DNA from: an uncultured Bacteroidaceae bacterium
GTDB lineage: Bacteria > Bacteroidota > Bacteroidia > Bacteroidales > Bacteroidaceae
Length of the DNA stretch: 45,285 nt
Assembly (NCBI GenBank): GCA_905235575.1
Contig: CAJOLZ010000019.1
Span: 1-45,285, forward strand
Reading direction: 5' to 3'
The number at the start of each line of letters is the position of its first letter. Positions within the stretch are counted from its first letter, which is position 1. Below, piece by piece: positions 25,033 to 34,588 of the stretch. Position numbers and translations under genes: made by a program. Under the pieces are notes generated by a model, which did not search any database, was not told the origin of the DNA, and saw only the letters and a list, made by a program, of their open reading frames with translations.

Positions 25033-26973
25033 ATGAGTTACCTACGTTTTGATAAAGCTCAGATGACGAATCTCGAGGACATCCTTTCAAAGGAAGTTCT
25101 TCGCTCGAACCGCTCTGGAGCCTATTCGTGTACCACGCTCGTCGACTGCAACACCCGCAAGTATCACGGTCTGCTCGTAGTGCCGATTCCCGAGCTCGAC
25201 GCCGAAAACCACGTCCTGCTCTCCTCGCTCGATGCTACGGTGGTGCAGCACGGCGCCGAGTTCAACCTGGGCCTGCACAAGTACGGCGGCGGCCATTTCT
25301 CGCCCCGCGGACACAAGTATATCCGCGAGTTCGACTCGCTGCAGGTTCCCACCACCACCTATCGTGTCGGCGGTGTCATCCTGAAGCGCGAGCAGATGTT
25401 CCAGCACTTCGAGAACCGCATCATTATCCGCTACACCCTGGTCGACGCACACAGCGAGACCACACTGCGTCTGCAACCCTTCCTGGCATTCCGCAGCGTG
25501 AGAGAGTTCACTCACGAGAACGCCCAGGCCAGCCGCGAATACCATGCCGTACAGAATGGCATCAAGACCAGCATGTATCCGGGCTACCCTGACCTCTACA
25601 TGCAGGTGAACAAGGAGAACGAGTTCGTCTTCCGCCCCGATTGGTACCGCGGTCTCGAGTATCCCAAGGAACAGGAGCGCGGCTATGCCAGCAACGAAGA
25701 CCTCTACGTGCCCGGCTATTTCGAGTTCTCAATCCGCAAGGGCGAGAGCGTTGTCTTTGCCGCAGGACTGAAGGAGGTGGACACCAACACCCTGGCCGAC
25801 CTGGCCGACTTCGAATTGAAGGTGCGCACCCCACGCGACAACTTCTACAATACCCTTGTGAACAGTGCACACCAGTTCATCGTCCATCGCGAACACGAGG
25901 ACTATGTCTTGGCAGGCTACCCTTGGTTCAAGTGCCGTGCCCGCGACATGTTCATCTCGCTCCCAGGCCTGACACTGACGAACAACGAGGTGGACAAGTT
26001 CGAGAGCGTAATGCGCACCGCCGAGAAAGCCATCCGCGAGTTCATGGCCGGCGAACCACTCACCGTGAGCGTCACCGAGATGAGCCATCCCGATGTGCTC
26101 CTGTGGGCCATCTGGTGCATGCAGCAATATGCCGGCATCCTCTCGAAAGAAGCCTGCGTGAAGAAATACGGTGCCCTCATCTGCGAAATCATCAGCTGGC
26201 TTGCTCAAGGCAACCATCCCAACTTGGAAGTGCGCCCCAACGGACTTGTCTATTCCGAGGGACGTGAGAAAGCCATCACCTGGATGAACAGCACCGTAGG
26301 CGGTCGGCCCATCGTGCCGCGCACCGGCTTCATCGTTGAGTTCAACAGCCTGTGGTACAATGCCCTCATGTTCGGCGCCGAGATAAGCAAATCCATGCGC
26401 AAACGCAAGCTGTCGCAGGAACTGGAACAAATGGCGCAGAAGTGCGCAGCCAGTTTCGTGCCCATGTTCTACAACGAGTACGGCTACCTCTGCGACTATT
26501 GTGTCGACGGATATCGCGACTACAACGTGCGTCCCAACATGATATTTGCCGTTGCACTCGACTATTCGCCCCTCGAATCGAAACAGAAAAAGAGCGTCCT
26601 TGACTATTGCACCAAGGAACTTTGCACGCCCAAGGGACTCCGTTCGCTCAGTCCTAAGAGCGGCGGATACAATCCCATGTACGTCGGACCACAGACACAG
26701 CGCGACTACGCCTACCATCAGGGCACCGCATGGCCTTGGCTCGCCGGTTTCTACATGGAAGCCTGCCTGAAGGTTTACAAGATGAGCCGCCTGAGCTACG
26801 TCGACCGTCTTCTTGTGGGCTACGAAGAAGAACTCTTCTACCACTGCATCGGAACCATTCCCGAACTCTTCGACGGCAATCCGCCCTTCCACGGACGAGG
26901 CGCCATCAGCTTTGCAATGAACGTCAGCGAGATAATGCGCATCGTGAAACTCCTCGACCAGTACGACCTGTGA
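25033..26973 (+). CDS. Glycogen debranching enzyme (amylo-alpha-1,6-glucosidase type)
   Basis: 646 residues, usual for the bacterial/archaeal GDE family. The N-terminal beta-sandwich (about 20-230) starts with 'EVLRSNRSGAYSCTTLVDCN' and 'TRKYHGLLV', the hallmark of GDE_N. The C-terminal (alpha/alpha)6 domain (about 285-640) contains 'AGYPWFKCRARDMFISLPGL', 'WMNSTVGGRPIVPRTGF' (substrate site with E/D residues) and 'RDYAYHQGTAWPWLAGFY'. It should hydrolyse alpha-1,6 branch stubs of glycogen or related glucans. No signal peptide is seen, so it is cytoplasmic. First gene of an operon with a GT4 enzyme and a GH57 enzyme. Confidence 0.93.
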   Translation: MSYLRFDKAQMTNLEDILSKEVLRSNRSGAYSCTTLVDCNTRKYHGLLVVPIPELDAENHVLLSSLDATVVQHGAEFNLGLHKYGGGHFSPRGHKYIREFDSLQVPTTTYRVGGVILKREQMFQHFENRIIIRYTLVDAHSETTLRLQPFLAFRSVREFTHENAQASREYHAVQNGIKTSMYPGYPDLYMQVNKENEFVFRPDWYRGLEYPKEQERGYASNEDLYVPGYFEFSIRKGESVVFAAGLKEVDTNTLADLADFELKVRTPRDNFYNTLVNSAHQFIVHREHEDYVLAGYPWFKCRARDMFISLPGLTLTNNEVDKFESVMRTAEKAIREFMAGEPLTVSVTEMSHPDVLLWAIWCMQQYAGILSKEACVKKYGALICEIISWLAQGNHPNLEVRPNGLVYSEGREKAITWMNSTVGGRPIVPRTGFIVEFNSLWYNALMFGAEISKSMRKRKLSQELEQMAQKCAASFVPMFYNEYGYLCDYCVDGYRDYNVRPNMIFAVALDYSPLESKQKKSVLDYCTKELCTPKGLRSLSPKSGGYNPMYVGPQTQRDYAYHQGTAWPWLAGFYMEACLKVYKMSRLSYVDRLLVGYEEELFYHCIGTIPELFDGNPPFHGRGAISFAMNVSEIMRIVKLLDQYDL

Positions 26974-27111
26974 GTTCCCGAGCACGCAAGTGCGAGAGAC
27001 TTCAATTATTGAAATATAAGTTTATAAGTTCAACAACCCATCCCTGTCCACCCTCATGCCGAGAAGAAACGGGGAAGTCATAAAAAACAAGAAACAAGGA
27101 GAGACCGAAAG

Positions 27112-28410
27112 ATGAAAGTACTAATGTTCGGATGGGAGTTCCCTCCTAAAATCTACGGCGGACTGGCTGTTGCCTCCTACGGCATCACCAAAGGCCTGAG
27201 CCTGCAGGGAGACGTCGAGACGACATTCTGCATGCCTCGTCCCACCGGCGACGAAGAGAAGTTCCTCAAGATCGTCAACATGAGCCAGGTTCCTGTGGCG
27301 TGGCGCGATGTATACTACGACAACATCAAAGACCGCTTCGTGGGACATACGGCCGAGGATTACTATCGCTTCCGCGACCACCTCTATGCCGATTTCAACT
27401 ATCTGCAAGGGCTCGACGACCTCGGCTGCATACCCTTCGCAGGAGGTTATCCCTCCAATCTCCACCAAGAGATAAACAACTTCTCCATCATTGCTGGAGT
27501 GCTGGCACGCAGCGAGCAGTTCGACCTCATCCATGCCCACGACTGGCTTACCTATCCTGCCGGAGTGCATGCCAAGCAAGTGAGTGGCAAACCGCTCTGC
27601 ATTCATGTCCACGCCACCGACTTCGACCGTTCGCGTGGTAAAGTTAACCCCACTGTCTACGGCATCGAGAAGGATGGAATGGACCACGCAGACTGCATAA
27701 TGTGCGTCAGCGAACTCACGCGCCAGACCGTCATCAACCAGTATCATCAAGACCCGCGCAAGTGTGTCGCCATGCACAATGCCGTCTATCCTCTTTCGGA
27801 CGAAATCAAGGCCATCGAGCCACACAAGAATCCGGGTGAGAAAGTCGTGACCTATCTCGGACGAATCACCATGCAGAAAGGTCCCGAATACTTCATCGAG
27901 GCTGCCCGTCGAGTGCTCGCCCGCAGTCACAACATCCGCTTCTGCTTTGCCGGCAGCGGCGACATGATGAACGCCATGATAGAGCTCGCTGCCTCCTACG
28001 GCATCGCCGACCGTTGCCATTTCCCAGGCTTCCAGCGCGGCAGTCAGGTCTACGAGTGCTACAAGAACTCCGACGTCTTCGTCATGCCCAGTGTCAGTGA
28101 GCCATTCGGAATCGCACCCCTCGAAGCCATGCAGTGCGGATGTCCTTCCGTCATCAGCAAGCAGAGCGGATGCGGTGAGATACTCAGCAACGTCATAAAG
28201 GTCGATTACTGGGACATCGACGCCATGGCCGACGCCATCTACAGCATCTGCACCAACGAAGCTCTCCACCGATATCTCTCCGAGGAAGGACAGCGCGAAG
28301 TTGACCAGATAACATGGGAACGCGTCGGGCTCCGTATCCGAAACTGCTACGATCAGCTCCTCAACAACGGATGGTTCGACAACGATACCTACCTTAAGTT
28401 CAAAGCCTAA
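27112..28410 (+). CDS. GT4-type glycosyltransferase, glycogen-synthase-like
   Basis: 432 residues, GT-B fold. The N-terminal domain begins 'MKVLMFGWEFPPKIYGGLAV' with the nucleotide-sugar glycine loop, and contains 'LIHAHDWLTYPAGV' near residue 144. The C-terminal domain has 'VTYLGRITMQKGPEYFIEAA' and the E-x7-E retaining motif 'SEPFGIAPLE' (about 329-337). It is commonly annotated as glycogen synthase in Bacteroidetes, and the flanking debranching and GH57 genes support a glucan role, but the donor sugar is not evident. The gap to the debranching gene is 138 bp and to GH57 52 bp. Confidence 0.88.
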   Translation: MKVLMFGWEFPPKIYGGLAVASYGITKGLSLQGDVETTFCMPRPTGDEEKFLKIVNMSQVPVAWRDVYYDNIKDRFVGHTAEDYYRFRDHLYADFNYLQGLDDLGCIPFAGGYPSNLHQEINNFSIIAGVLARSEQFDLIHAHDWLTYPAGVHAKQVSGKPLCIHVHATDFDRSRGKVNPTVYGIEKDGMDHADCIMCVSELTRQTVINQYHQDPRKCVAMHNAVYPLSDEIKAIEPHKNPGEKVVTYLGRITMQKGPEYFIEAARRVLARSHNIRFCFAGSGDMMNAMIELAASYGIADRCHFPGFQRGSQVYECYKNSDVFVMPSVSEPFGIAPLEAMQCGCPSVISKQSGCGEILSNVIKVDYWDIDAMADAIYSICTNEALHRYLSEEGQREVDQITWERVGLRIRNCYDQLLNNGWFDNDTYLKFKA

Positions 28411-28462
28411 CAACAACCACATAAACCCCAAAACTCCTCCAATCACAAAAACTTCATAACCT

Positions 28463-29875
28463 ATGAAAACAATCTGCCTGTATTTCGAGATACATCAGCC
28501 CAACCACCTCAAGCGCTATCGCTTCTTCGACATTGGCACCGACCACTACTACTATGACGACTACGAGAACGAGCGCGCCATCGTCGATACCGCACAGCGC
28601 AGCTACATCCCCGCACTGCGCACTATGCTCGAGATGACGCAGACCTACGGCACCTACTTCCGAGTAGCCTTCTCCGTGAGCGGCGTTGTGCTCGAACTCA
28701 TGGAACAATACACCCCCGAAGTCATTGACCTCCTGCAGCAGCTTGCCGACACTGGCTGCGTAGAGTTCCTGGCCGAGCCCTACAGCCACGGTCTCGCATC
28801 GCTGGGCAATACCGACAGCTTCATCCTCGAGACCAAACGACAGGCACGCAAGATGAAGGAACTCTTCGGACACACACCCAAAGTGCTGCGCAACAGCTCC
28901 CTCATCTACAGCGACGAGATAGGAGCCCTCGCTGCACAGATGGGCTTCAAGGGAATGCTTGCCGAAGGTGCCAAGCACATCCTCGGATGGAAGAGCCCCC
29001 ACTACGTCTATCGTTGTGCTGCCGACAACCGTCTCAGTCTGCTGCTGCGTGACTACAAGCTCTCCGACGACATCAGCCTCCGCTTCTCCGACACCAGCTG
29101 GCCACAATATCCCCTCATGGCCGACAAATACATCCAGTGGATAGCCCAACTGCCTGAAGGCGAGAACCTCGTGAACATCTTCATGGAACTGTCCGCCCTC
29201 GGCATCTATCAGCCCCTCGACAGCCACATACTCGAGTTCCTGCGTGCTCTGCCAGCCGCAGCCATGCAGGCCGACGTCAACTTTGCCACACCCTCTGAGG
29301 CCATCGCCAAGAACAAGGCCGTGGCACCCATGGAGATGCTCGACCCTGTCAGCTGGAACGACGAAGAGCGCGACACCAGCTGCTGGCTCGGAAACGGCAT
29401 GCAGCGCGAGGCATTCAACAAACTCTACGACGAAAAAATCGTCGGACGTATCCTCGCATGTCCCGACCGCCGCATAAAGCAAGACTGGGATCGTCTGCAA
29501 GCCAGCGACAACCTGCGCTTCATGACCACCAAACCCATGCACGTCAACCTCTACCGCAGCTTCTACGACAGTCCTTACGACGCCTTCACAAACTACATGA
29601 ACATTCTCGGCGACTTCCTTAAACGCGTCCGAGACATGTATTCCGAGGACGTTGAAAACGACGAGCTCAATAGCCTCTACACCCAGATAGCCAACATGGA
29701 TGCAGAACTCAACACCAAGGAAAATGAGATAAGCCGACTGCGCGCACGTCTCGACAAATACGAGCCCAAGGCCGACCATGCTCCCGAAGAGCCCAAGCCG
29801 CAGCCCGAGAAGAAAGCCGCGCCCGCCAAGGCTCCTAAGACTGCCAAGGCCGCTCCCAAGACGAAGAAGAAATAA
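28463..29875 (+). CDS. GH57 family alpha-glucan-acting enzyme (alpha-amylase-like)
   Basis: 470 residues, cytoplasmic. GH57 motif 1 appears as 'YFEIHQPNHLKRYRFFD' (residues 6-22), followed by 'VEFLAEPYSHGLASL' (about 101-115), 'LRNSSLIYSDEIGALAAQMG' and 'LFMELSALG'-like segments of the family. GH57 enzymes act on starch or glycogen by retaining hydrolysis, transfer or branching. The catalytic (beta/alpha)7 part ends near residue 360. A predicted coiled coil follows (about 400-432, 'IANMDAELNTKENEISRLRA'), then a Lys/Ala/Pro tail (about 440-470), unusual for a hydrolase and perhaps used for self-association or nucleic acid/glycan contact. Third gene of the operon. Confidence 0.9.
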   Translation: MKTICLYFEIHQPNHLKRYRFFDIGTDHYYYDDYENERAIVDTAQRSYIPALRTMLEMTQTYGTYFRVAFSVSGVVLELMEQYTPEVIDLLQQLADTGCVEFLAEPYSHGLASLGNTDSFILETKRQARKMKELFGHTPKVLRNSSLIYSDEIGALAAQMGFKGMLAEGAKHILGWKSPHYVYRCAADNRLSLLLRDYKLSDDISLRFSDTSWPQYPLMADKYIQWIAQLPEGENLVNIFMELSALGIYQPLDSHILEFLRALPAAAMQADVNFATPSEAIAKNKAVAPMEMLDPVSWNDEERDTSCWLGNGMQREAFNKLYDEKIVGRILACPDRRIKQDWDRLQASDNLRFMTTKPMHVNLYRSFYDSPYDAFTNYMNILGDFLKRVRDMYSEDVENDELNSLYTQIANMDAELNTKENEISRLRARLDKYEPKADHAPEEPKPQPEKKAAPAKAPKTAKAAPKTKKK

Positions 29876-29888
29876 AACGTGCCGAAAA

Positions 29889-29966
29889 GCACTGCGGTTT
29901 TCATACCGACGCACCACGTTGCGCAGCCTGTCGCAGCGTGGTGCGTTGCCTTTCGCACCACGTTGC
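29889..29966. repeat. 22-bp palindrome array, locus G
   Basis: Four units at 22-bp spacing, 13 bp after the GH57 stop and between convergent genes. Confidence 0.85.
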
Positions 29967-30036
29967 TTCAAATCTCTTCTCACTCCAAGCAGGTAAGTGT
30001 CCAGATGGTATGGTGTCTTACCTTCCGCCCTAAACG

Positions 30037-30070
30037 AAGAATCCCCGAACCACGCGGTCCGGGGATTCTT
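30037..30070. terminator. Bidirectional hairpin between GH57 and GH130 genes
   Basis: AAGAATCCCCGAACC and GGTCCGGGGATTCTT form a 15-bp stem with one mismatch and loop ACGC, 22 bp beyond the GH130 stop. The A/T-rich outer stem serves both strands; no long T run is present. Confidence 0.7.
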
Positions 30071-30092
30071 ATGTCTGTTGTCTTACGGCGGT

Positions 30093-31199
30093 TTATCTGA
30101 CTGCTACAGCCACCTTCGAGTCGGCACAACCATAGTAAAGATACCAATGTCCGTTGTGCGGAACAAGGCCTTCGATGAAGACCGTTCCTGCAGGATACTG
30201 GCCAGACTTCTCGAACGATGCCTCGGGTATGAAGAACGGGATGTCAAGTCTGTCGAGGACTTTCGTCGGGTCGCTTTTCGAGAAGAGTACCTGTCCGGCG
30301 CAGTAACTGTTAGCCGTATATCGTTTGTCGCCTCCGTCGGCGCTGTTTTTGCCGTTATACATCAGCAGGATTCCATCTTTTGTCATGATGGCGGGTGGGC
30401 CACACTCGGTCAGTTGGCTGTCGAAGTAGCCTTCGCGAGGTTCGATGACTTTCAGCAACTCCCCATCTTTGTCTACCATCGGAGTCCAGTTGATGAGGTC
30501 GTCGGAGGTGGCTACATTGACAAACTGTTCGCCCCAATACATCCAGTATTTTCCTTTGATTTTGGCGATGACCTGCTGTCCTTTCTTCATCTTTGTAACG
30601 ATGCTTGCAGACTTCGAGAACACGTGTGTGAACTTGCCGTCGTATGCCTTGGCAAATGGCGAACCATGCTTCGTCCATGTAACGAGGTCGCGTGAGGTTG
30701 CCACGCCCAGCCTTGCCAGCTTGCGATTCCACTGCGTATACATCATTACATAGAGCCCGTCCTCGGTCATGCAGACGCGTGGGTCCTCGCATCCTCCCGG
30801 GCATTCGTTCTCGGCTTCGTCGTCGGTGGCGTCAGGAAAGAGTACCGGCGCTCCGTTTCGAATGAAGTGAAGGCCGTCGTCGCTGGAAGCATAGCCGATG
30901 CGCGAGGTACGGGAACCGATGCCGGTAGCCGAGTTGTCCTCGGCACGATAGAGCACGACCACCTTGCCATTGATGACTGATGCAGCTGGGTTGAATGTGT
31001 CACTTTCTTCCCATTTCATTGGACCTTTCTTCATCGGGCACCAGAATTCCGAATCGGCAGTAGGGGATATGATGGGGTTTATGCCAGCTGGGCGTTGCCA
31101 TCCCGTCCAAGCCCACTTATACTCCTTGCCGGCCAATGGCTGAGCCATGCAGCAAAGTGTTACGAAGGTAAAAGTCAGGCTTGTGATGACTTTTTTCAT
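30093..31199 (-). CDS. GH130 family enzyme (beta-mannoside phosphorylase or hydrolase), secreted
   Basis: 368 residues with a signal peptide (about 1-19, '...CCMAQPLAG'). Five-bladed beta-propeller. 'DTFNPAASVINGKVVVLYRA' (about 67-86), 'GGCEDPRVCMTEDGLYVMMY' (about 136-155, with the conserved Glu-Asp-Pro-Arg) and 'YLYYGCADSKVAVAV' at the C-terminus are diagnostic of GH130. Family members are phosphorylases of Man-beta-1,4-Glc/GlcNAc or, when exported, often beta-1,2-mannosidases. The signal peptide favours a hydrolase of mannan caps. Last gene of a minus-strand operon after the DUF4270 lipoprotein (42-bp gap). Confidence 0.9.
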   Translation of the reverse strand: MKKVITSLTFTFVTLCCMAQPLAGKEYKWAWTGWQRPAGINPIISPTADSEFWCPMKKGPMKWEESDTFNPAASVINGKVVVLYRAEDNSATGIGSRTSRIGYASSDDGLHFIRNGAPVLFPDATDDEAENECPGGCEDPRVCMTEDGLYVMMYTQWNRKLARLGVATSRDLVTWTKHGSPFAKAYDGKFTHVFSKSASIVTKMKKGQQVIAKIKGKYWMYWGEQFVNVATSDDLINWTPMVDKDGELLKVIEPREGYFDSQLTECGPPAIMTKDGILLMYNGKNSADGGDKRYTANSYCAGQVLFSKSDPTKVLDRLDIPFFIPEASFEKSGQYPAGTVFIEGLVPHNGHWYLYYGCADSKVAVAVR

Positions 31200-31241
31200 A
31201 CTTCCTGTATAAAGTTTGACGGTGCTCGCTGTTTTATCAGC

Positions 31242-32693
31242 TTATTGGAAGTGGCTGTAGATGACTTGCATCTTGATTGGGTTGCCAGGACCACCGACGA
31301 GACGCACGCTGTTCATGTCCATGTCGTGAGTGACGCTCACCTGTCGGTTATATCCGTTGCTGTCGGTGGTTGTGCTGACCTTCACTGGTATCAGCACGGC
31401 GCGGTTCCAGTCGGGATGTGCGGCCTCCCATTGTTCTTCGTTGAGTCCACTTTCTTTCATGCCTTGCAGTTTCTCGTGCTGGCAATAGGAGATGAAGCGG
31501 GCAATGTTCTCGAAGGTGTAGGTGTTGTTGCTGTTGTTGAAAGTGGTAGTGAAGGATGTCTGGTTGTCACAGACTTCGCGGTTGGCGAAGAATGTGTCGA
31601 TATTCTGCTTGCGCAACAGCAACAGCGTGGAGGGGATGCCGAGCGAATAGTCGTCGGCATGGAGATTGTTATATCGGGTGAGTGTTAGCTGTGCCTTGTT
31701 GACACTGTCGTTGGGATGTTGTGCGAAGATTTCTTTGACGGGCAGCTGCACTTCGGTACATATGCCGGCAGGTGTCTTGAGGAAGGTGCAGTCGGAGGTG
31801 TCGATGAGTTGTTGCATCTCTTCGTTGCGGAAGTGTGTGGCTTGTATCACTTCGGGGGTGGCTGCAAAACGTGCGAGGGCGGCGTAACTGGTGTCGGGCA
31901 GTTCTTCGTCGTAATAGGTGAAATAGACGTTCATTGTACCCACGTCTATGTTGAGCATGGTGCCGGTCCCATTTGTCAGCTTGAAGTAGAAGCCCGGGCA
32001 GACGTTGTGGATGAAGTTGTACGAATCTCTGAAGTATTCGGGATGCTCGTAATATAGGTTGAGCATCTCTGTGCCGAGACTGGCGGGCAGTACGATGCGT
32101 ACGTTGTCGTTGTGGGTCGCACTGTTTCGCTCGTTGTCAGAGAGTATGTAGTCTTCGGGCGTGAAGACTTTCGTCGCTACGGGTTGGGTGCCTTTGTCGA
32201 CGAATTGGCTCAGGTCGATGTCACTGTAATAGTCCTGCTCTTCGTCGAAGATGAATCGTTTGCTGAGGGGATAGACCTCCATCTTCATGGGGTTGTTGCC
32301 GTCTCCGAAATAGGATGAGAAGTAGAGACGTATCTCGCATGAATCGCAGCGGACGGGCTCCTTGGAGTGGTCGGCTGCGTCTTGTGGGAACATGAGTTTG
32401 CGACTGGGCAGCAGGTAGTCCTCGAAAGTGTGGAACTGTGCGGCAAAGTCGGCTTGGATGCGTGTGCCTGTCTCGGGGTCGACAATGTCGCCCAGATAGC
32501 TGGTGACACTGTTTGAAAGCACGGAACCGAGGGGCAGCGAGTTGGTGTAGACATCGAAGACTGACTCCGACGGACTTATGATGTCGGTGTCGGCTGGGAT
32601 GCCCAGCGAGCCTGTATCCTCGTCGCAACTTTGGGCAAAGGCTGTGAGCATGGCGAGGATGGCGATATTGAGTTGTTTTCTGATTTTCAGCAT
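31242..32693 (-). CDS. DUF4270 family lipoprotein
   Basis: 483 residues from the ATG at 32693; the ATG at 32711 would add six residues before the signal. A lipoprotein signal ends at 'LTAFAQSC', with the Cys as probable lipid site, followed by 'DEDTGSLG'. The rest matches the DUF4270 layout: 'VYTNSLPLGSVLSNSVTSYL', 'GDIVDPETGTRIQADFAAQF', 'CDSCEIRLYFSSYFGD' and a C-terminal 'MDMNSVRLVGGPGNPIKMQV'. Function unknown; predicted at the outer membrane. Across Bacteroidales this family is often beside the glycogen-synthase N-domain gene, as it is here with a 39-bp gap. Confidence 0.88.
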   Translation of the reverse strand: MLKIRKQLNIAILAMLTAFAQSCDEDTGSLGIPADTDIISPSESVFDVYTNSLPLGSVLSNSVTSYLGDIVDPETGTRIQADFAAQFHTFEDYLLPSRKLMFPQDAADHSKEPVRCDSCEIRLYFSSYFGDGNNPMKMEVYPLSKRFIFDEEQDYYSDIDLSQFVDKGTQPVATKVFTPEDYILSDNERNSATHNDNVRIVLPASLGTEMLNLYYEHPEYFRDSYNFIHNVCPGFYFKLTNGTGTMLNIDVGTMNVYFTYYDEELPDTSYAALARFAATPEVIQATHFRNEEMQQLIDTSDCTFLKTPAGICTEVQLPVKEIFAQHPNDSVNKAQLTLTRYNNLHADDYSLGIPSTLLLLRKQNIDTFFANREVCDNQTSFTTTFNNSNNTYTFENIARFISYCQHEKLQGMKESGLNEEQWEAAHPDWNRAVLIPVKVSTTTDSNGYNRQVSVTHDMDMNSVRLVGGPGNPIKMQVIYSHFQ

Positions 32694-32732
32694 AATTCGG
32701 TTAATGGACAAAGGTTGCGAAGTGCAGAAGAC

Positions 32733-33575
32733 TTATTCTTCTTCCTCTTCTTCGTTCTCGACTCTCCCTATTCCCCATACCTTGTCGTAGAAGGCTGGAT
32801 AGACTGTGGCGTAGTTTTCGGACTTCTGTACGCCCAGATAGGGTTTCTCAAACTTCTTGGCATAGGCGCGGAATGCTGCGTTTGCCTGCATCAGGCTCAC
32901 TCCGTCGGCGTATTTTATGCCGAGGTAGTTGAGTGCTTGCATTCCTTCGTCGGTGGGGACGCCTTCCATGGCTTCGATTCCAATCTTGCGGAACTGCATG
33001 ATGTTGGCGAAGTTGTCTGGTAGTGGGTCGTGAAGCACTTCTTCGGAGGGTGTGAAGACGACGCGGACGTCGCGGAATGCGGGCTCATCGGCATAGGCGC
33101 TTCTGATGTAGAGGGGGATGAGTGCGCTCATCCATCCTTGGCAGTGGATCACGTCGGGCACCCATTTCAGTTTCTTCACGGTCTCGAGCACGCCTCTTGC
33201 ATAGAAAATGGCTCGTTCGGCATTGTCCGGATATTCCTGCCCCTTGTCGTTGGTCGACATCTTACGCTTGTTGAAGTAGTCGTCGTTGTCGATGAAGTAA
33301 ACCTGCATCCTGGCTGTGGGGATGCTGGCAACCTTGATGATGAGCGGATGGTCGGTCTCATCGATGATGATGTTGATTCCGCTCAGTCGGATAACCTCGT
33401 GGAGCTGGTTGCGCCGTTCGTTGATGATGCCCCATTTGGGCATGAAGGTGCGTATCTCGCGGTTGCGACCCTGCGTGGCTTCGGCCACCTCGCGTCCCAG
33501 TTTCGAGATGTGTGTGTCGGGCACATAAGGGGTTATCTCTTGTGCGATGAACAGGATTTTCTTTGCTTTTAACAT
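32733..33575 (-). CDS. Glycogen/starch synthase N-terminal (GT5) domain protein
   Basis: 280 residues. It matches only the N-terminal half of glycogen synthase: 'KKILFIAQEITPYVPDTHIS' (the usual K-x-GG loop is replaced), 'FMPKWGIINERRNQLHEVIR', 'IDNDDYFNKRKM' and 'VIHCQGWMSALIPLYI' (about 146-161). The C-terminal GT-B domain that binds ADP-glucose is missing, and the protein ends in a Glu-rich tail. This short form is conserved in Bacteroidales, so it is not a fresh truncation. It may need a partner such as the GT4 enzyme of the glycogen operon, or may have a non-catalytic role. First gene of the operon with DUF4270 and GH130, divergent from panC. Confidence 0.85.
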   Translation of the reverse strand: MLKAKKILFIAQEITPYVPDTHISKLGREVAEATQGRNREIRTFMPKWGIINERRNQLHEVIRLSGINIIIDETDHPLIIKVASIPTARMQVYFIDNDDYFNKRKMSTNDKGQEYPDNAERAIFYARGVLETVKKLKWVPDVIHCQGWMSALIPLYIRSAYADEPAFRDVRVVFTPSEEVLHDPLPDNFANIMQFRKIGIEAMEGVPTDEGMQALNYLGIKYADGVSLMQANAAFRAYAKKFEKPYLGVQKSENYATVYPAFYDKVWGIGRVENEEEEEE

Positions 33576-33597
33576 GAAGCGTACAATTTGTCCGATG

Positions 33598-33605
33598 CAA
33601 AGTTA
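33598..33605 (-). promoter_or_regulatory. Promoter -7 box of the GT5-N operon
   Basis: CAAAGTTA reads TAACTTTG on the minus strand, 22 bp before the start codon. Confidence 0.55.
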
Positions 33606-33736
33606 CGAAAAAAATCCCGATTTTTACCTTTTTGATGGTGCAAAAGTGCCCGAAAAGTTTCATTTTTGCGATTAAATGGCCGAAATGTTTCCTCATTTGA
33701 GGAATCGTTACTTTGCATCGCTTTAGATGAAGTCCA

Positions 33737-34582
33737 ATGTTGACAGTTCGAACTATTTCTGAGTTGCAGCAACGCCTCGCAGCCTTCCGCGCCGAGGGCA
33801 AGTCTGTCGGTCTGGTGCCCACGATGGGTGCTCTCCACGAGGGTCATGCCTCGCTGGTGCGACGCAGCGTTGCCGAGAACGATGTTACCGTAGTTAGCAT
33901 CTTTTTGAACCCTACGCAGTTTAATGACAAGGGCGACCTCGACCGCTATCCCCGCACCCTCGATGCCGATTGCCGTCTGCTTGCCCAGTGCGGAGACGAT
34001 ATCCTCGTCTTTGCTCCCAGTGTCGATGAGATTTATCCCGAGCCCGACACGCGCCGCTTCAGCTATCCTCCCACCGACGAGGTCATGGAGGGTGCCTTCC
34101 GTCCTGGCCATTTCAACGGTGTTTGCCAGATTGTGAGCAAACTCTTCTCCTATACGACCCCCGACCGCGCCTATTTCGGAGAGAAGGACTATCAGCAGAT
34201 TGCCGTCATTCGCCGCATGGTGGCCGACTTGGGATTCGCTGTCTGCATCGTGCCATGCCCTGTGGTGCGAGAGGAGAGCGGGCTGGCCATGAGTAGCCGC
34301 AACACACTGCTCACTCCCGAGGAGCACACCTTGGCTGCACACATCTACCGCGTCTTGCACGAGAGCACCCTGCTTGGTGAGTCTGTCTCTGCGACGCACG
34401 ACTTTGTGGTGAATACGCTCAACGCCATTCCGGGGCTCGAGGTGCAGTACTACAACATTGTGGATGGCGACACCCTGGCCGATGTTTCTGATTGGACCGA
34501 TGCCGAGCACGTCGTGGGTTGCATCACGGTCTTTTGCGGAGCCACCCCCATCCGTCTCATTGATCACATCCGTTACAAGTAA
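33737..34582 (+). CDS. panC: Pantoate--beta-alanine ligase
   Basis: 281 residues, normal length. ATP-dependent condensation of pantoate and beta-alanine, the last step of pantothenate synthesis. The motifs '[15 protein letters not shown]' (about 28-42, ATP-binding HxGH), 'FLNPTQF', '[10 protein letters not shown]', 'YFGEKDYQQ' and '[12 protein letters not shown]' (KMSKS-like region) are all present. The start at 33737 gives the canonical [10 protein letters not shown]. panD follows after 6 bp, so the two should form one transcript. Confidence 0.97.
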   Translation: MLTVRTISELQQRLAAFRAEGKSVGLVPTMGALHEGHASLVRRSVAENDVTVVSIFLNPTQFNDKGDLDRYPRTLDADCRLLAQCGDDILVFAPSVDEIYPEPDTRRFSYPPTDEVMEGAFRPGHFNGVCQIVSKLFSYTTPDRAYFGEKDYQQIAVIRRMVADLGFAVCIVPCPVVREESGLAMSSRNTLLTPEEHTLAAHIYRVLHESTLLGESVSATHDFVVNTLNAIPGLEVQYYNIVDGDTLADVSDWTDAEHVVGCITVFCGATPIRLIDHIRYK

Positions 34583-34588
34583 GAAGCC

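Noticed and set aside
32733..33575. Glycogen synthase gene truncated by frameshift
   Set aside because: No remnant of the C-terminal domain lies downstream in any frame before DUF4270, and the short form is a conserved family.
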